Origin: Natronomonas sp.
GTDB lineage: Archaea > Halobacteriota > Halobacteria > Halobacteriales > Haloarculaceae
Length of the DNA stretch: 8,456 bases
Direction of reading: 5' to 3'
NCBI GenBank assembly: GCA_007121575.1
Contig: SKKJ01000161.1
Coordinates: 1 to 8,456 of the forward strand
This document shows, piece after piece, positions 6,140 to 8,456 of this stretch (its first letter is position 1; every line of letters starts with the position of its first letter). The position numbers were made by a program, and so were the translations under genes. The notes under the pieces were generated by a model. It ran no database searches. It saw only the letters and a list, made by a program, of their open reading frames with translations, and was not told the origin of the DNA.

Positions 6140-7030
6140 TTATTCGATTCCTGCTAATTCTTCATATAGTGTCATCACGCCCGAGAAATCGAGATCTCCT
6201 CGCCCTCGTTCCTCTAAGGCTTTAAAGAGCTCGTGGTTGGTCGATGTGAGCATCAGCGGAGCGCCATACGCTTCCCCGTCGTTGCTGGCGATGCGAAGGT
6301 CTTTGTACATATACGACGCGAAAAACCCCGGATCGAACGAACCTTCGATCATCGCTTCAGCACGCGTCTCGAGCGCCCACGTCTGTGCGGCACCACCGCG
6401 TATCGCCTCGACGAGGTTCTGCTGGGAAATCCCGGCTTTCTCGGCGAAGACGAGTGCTTCGGCGAGGCTTGCCACCTCCGCTGCGGTGATCATATTGTTG
6501 CAGATCTTTGCGACCTGTCCGGCACCGGTCTCCCCGACGCGTACGATGTTTTCACCCATCACCTCGAAGAGCTCTCGATGCGCCTCTACGGTCGCTTCAT
6601 CGCCACCGACCATGATGCTCATCGAAGCCCTTCGTGCACCTTCCTCGGAACCGCTGACCGGCGCGTCGATGGTTTCAACGCCTTTCTCACCGAGTTCGTC
6701 GGCGACTTCACGGATCGCGCTGGGACCGATGGTGCTCATATCGATATACACCAACCCCGGCTCTGCGTTTTCGATAATCCCGTTCTCTCCAAGCGCTACC
6801 TGACGAACGTGTTTCCCTTCCGGGAGGAACGTGATTACGACATCGGAGTCCGCTGTGACGGCGCTTGGCGTCTTTCTCGATTCCGCTCCATAGGATTTGA
6901 GCTCTACGAGCGGGTCGGCACGAATATCGTTCACGATCAGATCGTAGCCGGCATCGATGAGGTTCTTTGCCGTCGGCTTTCCCATGATTCCGAGCCCAAT
7001 GAAGCCGATCGTTCGGTCGGTTTCGGACAT
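6140..7030 (-). CDS. 3-hydroxyisobutyrate dehydrogenase-family NAD(P)-dependent reductase
   Basis: This 296-residue cytoplasmic enzyme belongs to the beta-hydroxyacid dehydrogenase family, which includes 3-hydroxyisobutyrate dehydrogenase and tartronate semialdehyde reductase. Members interconvert a beta-hydroxy acid and its semialdehyde with NAD(P). The N-terminal Rossmann fold has GLGIMG at 12-17. DMST at 97-100 and the substrate-binding DAPVSG at 122-127 are typical. The catalytic Lys175 is in GAGQVAKICNNM, and the second conserved Lys243 is in YKDLRIA. The length is normal and all key residues are present. The exact substrate cannot be told from these motifs. The ATG at 7030 directly precedes the Rossmann strand and fits the TATA box upstream. 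The gene converges on the aminotransferase, so the two are not one operon. Confidence 0.9.
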   Translation of the reverse strand: MSETDRTIGFIGLGIMGKPTAKNLIDAGYDLIVNDIRADPLVELKSYGAESRKTPSAVTADSDVVITFLPEGKHVRQVALGENGIIENAEPGLVYIDMSTIGPSAIREVADELGEKGVETIDAPVSGSEEGARRASMSIMVGGDEATVEAHRELFEVMGENIVRVGETGAGQVAKICNNMITAAEVASLAEALVFAEKAGISQQNLVEAIRGGAAQTWALETRAEAMIEGSFDPGFFASYMYKDLRIASNDGEAYGAPLMLTSTNHELFKALEERGRGDLDFSGVMTLYEELAGIE

Positions 7031-7053
7031 GACCGTACCGTTTTATCAAGCCG

Positions 7054-7061
7054 AATTAAAG
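7054..7061 (-). promoter_or_regulatory. TATA box of the dehydrogenase gene
   Basis: On the minus strand CTTTAATT is centred about 27 bases before the ATG at 7030, a good leaderless archaeal promoter. Because the core TTAATT is nearly symmetric, it is also about 28 bases before an ATG on the plus strand at 7085. Confidence 0.5.
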
Positions 7062-7282
7062 TTACCGGTGGCCAAGAACATACGATGCTGTATGTCGCGC
7101 CTAATCGGACAGATCTGGATTTCCGATTTCAGGTGGACATCTCATCTATGAGTTATCTCGATCGGACACCGATTTCCCCGTTGCTACTCTCAACGGGTGG
7201 TTTGGATGCTACTCGCAAAGTATTTAAATATATCTCCGATATCGGGCGATGAAACTGGTCGTTTTGCCGGATCGTTCCACCG
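7062..7282. other. Intergenic region with hairpin, second TATA-like box and tiny ORFs
   Basis: No convincing gene is seen between the dehydrogenase promoter and the lipoprotein terminator. The region holds a perfect 7-bp inverted repeat, CCCGTTG 7177-7183 with CAACGGG 7191-7197 and a 7-base loop. It also holds a palindromic A/T block TATTTAAATA (7221-7230) and the palindrome CCGATATCGG (7236-7245). A plus-strand ORF of 55 codons (7085-7252) overlaps by ATGA with a second of 27 codons (7249-7332). Codon use of the first is A/T-richer at third positions than in the neighbouring genes. I do not recognise either product, and they may not be expressed. Confidence 0.35.
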
Positions 7283-7288
7283 AAAAAA
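7283..7288 (-). terminator. Oligo-T terminator of the lipoprotein gene
   Basis: On the minus strand six Ts in a row lie about 20 bases after the lipoprotein stop codon. Oligo-T runs of this length are standard archaeal termination signals. No strong hairpin precedes it. Confidence 0.5.
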
Positions 7289-7306
7289 CCGTTGATACGG
7301 ATTCGT

Positions 7307-7720
7307 TCAGTCGTCGTTTTCTTCGAAGCTGAACGGACGAGTGACGTTGCTTCCTTCTCGAACGAGGGCGGTTCCACTTTCGGAACCCAACTCCTCCGTT
7401 TCAACTTCGATCTCGTAGGTGTCCTCTTCGAGACCTTCGTAGACGGCCTCACCGTTCCCATCCGTTTGCTGCTCTTCTTCATCGAGATCGCCGCCGCTGA
7501 TCCACGCCGTCGCGGCTTCGATCGGCTCCCCGCTGTCGGTCATTACCTGAACCGTTAGCCGACCGCCTTCTGGCTCATCAGGTTCATCGTCGGTATCTTC
7601 CGATTCATCTTCAGGACTGTCGTCCGTCTCGGGATCGGAACCGAGACATCCTGCGACCGCAAATACCCCTGCTGCCCCACACAATTCTAACATACGGCGT
7701 CTGCTTTGATTCGATTGCAT
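7307..7720 (-). CDS. Tat-exported lipoprotein with carboxypeptidase-regulatory-like beta domain
   Basis: This 137-residue protein is a predicted haloarchaeal lipoprotein. The N terminus has a twin-arginine signal (SRRRML at 6-11), a hydrophobic stretch LCGAAGVFAVAG, and a lipobox ending at Cys25 (AVAGC). It is thus likely exported folded by the Tat system and anchored by a lipid on the outer face of the membrane. Residues 29-51 are a highly acidic Asp/Glu/Pro/Ser linker typical of halophile surface proteins. Residues about 54-132 (GRLTVQVMTDSGEPIEAATAWI, then QQTDGNGEAVYEGL and TYEIEVETEEL) resemble a single carboxypeptidase-regulatory-like or Ig-like beta-sandwich. No catalytic motif is visible; a binding or structural role is likely. 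It stands alone, with its own promoter and oligo-T end. Domain assignment is by pattern only. Confidence 0.8.
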   Translation of the reverse strand: MQSNQSRRRMLELCGAAGVFAVAGCLGSDPETDDSPEDESEDTDDEPDEPEGGRLTVQVMTDSGEPIEAATAWISGGDLDEEEQQTDGNGEAVYEGLEEDTYEIEVETEELGSESGTALVREGSNVTRPFSFEENDD

Positions 7721-7730
7721 TACCTAAATC

Positions 7731-7756
7731 GACCTCCACCGGGGTCACAAATATAG
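7731..7756 (-). promoter_or_regulatory. TATA box and Shine-Dalgarno-like site of the lipoprotein gene
   Basis: On the minus strand CTATATTT (7749-7756) lies about 33 bases before the ATG at 7720. GGAGGT (7732-7737) lies 11 bases before the ATG. If transcription starts about 26 bases after the TATA box, the leader would be too short to hold GGAGGT, so only one of these signals may be used as drawn. Confidence 0.4.
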
Positions 7757-8040
7757 CTTCCGAAATTGTTGCAATTTTATCGGCAATTAATTCCTATTCA
7801 ACGAAAATAATTAGGATTATCGGATATATTTTTACTATTTTAAAATTTAATCATATTCTGTCAAATTCAACTGGATTGTTTAGTATCTCGGATGATTCTG
7901 TTCCATTCCTATATCAAAAATCAGTCATTATTCGTCCAAACCGTTCCGCTATCCTATCTCTGTTGTTCGGTTTCCAGACCAGATTAAAATTATAATATAT
8001 TATATATTACTCTCTTCTTGACTTCGTACTGTGGCGTTAG
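7741..8040. other. AT-rich intergenic island with palindromes
   Basis: About 300 bases between the lipoprotein gene and tRNA-Pro are far richer in A and T than the rest of the window, and I find no gene of useful length on either strand. The palindrome ATTTTAAAAT lies near 7835-7848. TAATATAT (7993-8000) and ATATATTA (8002-8009) form a 17-base inverted repeat around one T. No repeat of the tRNA 3' end is seen, so an integration site is not supported. The island may be horizontally acquired or relaxed intergenic DNA. Confidence 0.5.
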
Positions 8041-8045
8041 AAAAA
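8041..8045 (-). terminator. Oligo-T terminator of tRNA-Pro
   Basis: Five Ts follow immediately after the discriminator base of the tRNA on the minus strand. This fits archaeal intrinsic termination and leaves no room for an encoded CCA. Confidence 0.6.
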
Positions 8046-8116
8046 TGGGACCGCCGAGAGTCGAACTCGAGTCCTACGGACCCCATCCGCAGAGGATACC
8101 ACTACCCCACGGTCCC
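8046..8116 (-). tRNA. tRNA-Pro (anticodon GGG)
   Basis: This 71-base tRNA folds well on the minus strand. The acceptor stem is GGGACCG with CGGTCCC, seven perfect pairs, followed by discriminator A. The D loop has AGTGGTA. The anticodon stem TGCGG pairs with CCGTA (one G-T pair) around the 7-base loop ATGGGGT, giving anticodon GGG at 8082-8084, which reads proline codons CCC and CCU. The T arm is TCGAG/CTCGG around TTCGACT. There is no intron and no encoded CCA. It lies 54 bases after cbf5 in the same direction. Confidence 0.93.
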
Positions 8117-8144
8117 TCGCATTTCGAAGGAAGACAGTTGGACG

Positions 8145-8151
8145 TTTAATC
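8145..8151 (-). promoter_or_regulatory. TATA-like box of tRNA-Pro
   Basis: On the minus strand GATTAAA is centred about 31 bases before the tRNA 5' end, and a purine-rich CGAAGA precedes it as a possible BRE. It sits in the short gap after the cbf5 stop, so the tRNA can be transcribed independently of cbf5. Confidence 0.45.
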
Positions 8152-8170
8152 TCTTCGTTTCCCGTGGACA

Positions 8171-8456
8171 TTAGACTAATACACGCTCAAGTTCGACGAC
8201 CATTCCTTCCTTGGCGTCGGGATCACCAACCAGCCGACCGAGACAGATCACTGCTCCGTCCGGTGTATAACACGCGATGAGTTCGCCGTGTTCTGCTTCA
8301 TCGAGGTCTGCGTCGATCACGCCCGGAGAATATACCGGTGCTCCCTCCGCAATCTCTTCGGCGGCCGAGGGTGCGACGGTCAGACTGGGCAGTCCTTCCA
8401 GCGCCCGCTCGGCCGGCGAAACGACCTCGCGAAGGAGTTCCGCGTCGTCGTTTTCG
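8171..8456 (-). CDS. cbf5: Cbf5, tRNA/rRNA pseudouridine synthase, C-terminal PUA part (truncated by window edge)
   Basis: This is the last 95 codons of what reads as archaeal Cbf5, the catalytic subunit of H/ACA ribonucleoproteins; it isomerises uridines chosen by guide RNAs and helps form pseudouridine 55 in tRNA. The catalytic domain lies beyond the window end. What remains is mainly the PUA RNA-binding domain: LPSLTVAPSAAEEIAEGAPV, SPGVIDADLDEAEHGELIAC, YTPDGAVICLGRLVGD, and the tail MVVELERVLV. The PUA domain binds the ACA motif and lower stem of the guide RNA. The order cbf5 then tRNA-Pro in one direction fits an archaeal RNA-gene neighbourhood. The PUA fold also occurs in other proteins, so the Cbf5 name rests on this C-terminal pattern and the context. 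Confidence 0.8.
   Translation of the reverse strand, partial: ENDDAELLREVVSPAERALEGLPSLTVAPSAAEEIAEGAPVYSPGVIDADLDEAEHGELIACYTPDGAVICLGRLVGDPDAKEGMVVELERVLV

Noticed and set aside
6233..7084. Long open frame on the plus strand opposite the dehydrogenase gene
   Set aside because: It overlaps a complete dehydrogenase with all catalytic motifs and is Cys/His/Arg-rich as typical of an antisense frame. Only its last part lies in intergenic DNA, and that is discussed separately.
7741..8116. tRNA-Pro as an att site of an integrated element
   Set aside because: No second copy of the tRNA 3' end and no integrase gene is visible in the window.
1..8456. CRISPR array or clear riboswitch
   Set aside because: No regularly spaced repeats and no recognisable riboswitch core were found on reading both strands.

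Overview
The window looks like the chromosome of a halophilic archaeon. The proteins are rich in Asp and Glu. Several genes have an A/T-rich box about 25-30 bases before the start codon and almost no leader, as in leaderless haloarchaeal transcripts. There is a twin-arginine lipoprotein with a strongly acidic linker, a Cbf5-type pseudouridine synthase beside an archaeal tRNA-Pro, and a TnpB of the type common in haloarchaeal IS1341-like elements. I cannot name the genus from the sequence alone.

Layout. Bases 1-795 (+) are the C-terminal part of pyruvate kinase with its extra phosphohistidine-type domain. Next are an Hsp20 small heat-shock protein (904-1251, +) and an ABC1/UbiB-family atypical kinase with two C-terminal membrane helices (1331-2983, +). 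A solo-tnpB insertion element follows (about 3024-4549), encoding an apparently intact TnpB with its RuvC triad and zinc finger. The element sits in the gap between the 3' ends of the kinase gene and a small cupin gene (4546-4920, -). The cupin gene is divergent from a class I/II PLP aminotransferase (5013-6077, +). The aminotransferase converges on a 3-hydroxyisobutyrate dehydrogenase-type reductase (6140-7030, -). Then come a Tat lipoprotein (7307-7720, -), a very AT-rich stretch of about 300 bases, tRNA-Pro(GGG) (8046-8116, -) and the 3' end of cbf5 (8171-8456, -).

How they fit. Pyruvate kinase, Hsp20 and the kinase are ordinary core genes in one direction and may partly share transcripts. 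The cupin, aminotransferase and dehydrogenase could belong to one amino-acid or hydroxy-acid route, but nothing in the sequence fixes a substrate. tRNA-Pro and cbf5 are transcribed in the same direction, and the tRNA has its own TATA-like box and an oligo-T stop.

The most interesting part is the right end of the tnpB element. The 3' end of tnpB plus the right end can fold into nested stems and a possible pseudoknot, as expected for an omega RNA. The element boundary lies inside the last codons of the cupin gene, so the element appears to supply that gene's present stop codon. The presumed guide is the antisense of the cupin 3' end and is itself a near-perfect palindrome. The hexamer CGATCG is very frequent in the host genes and appears absent from the element.
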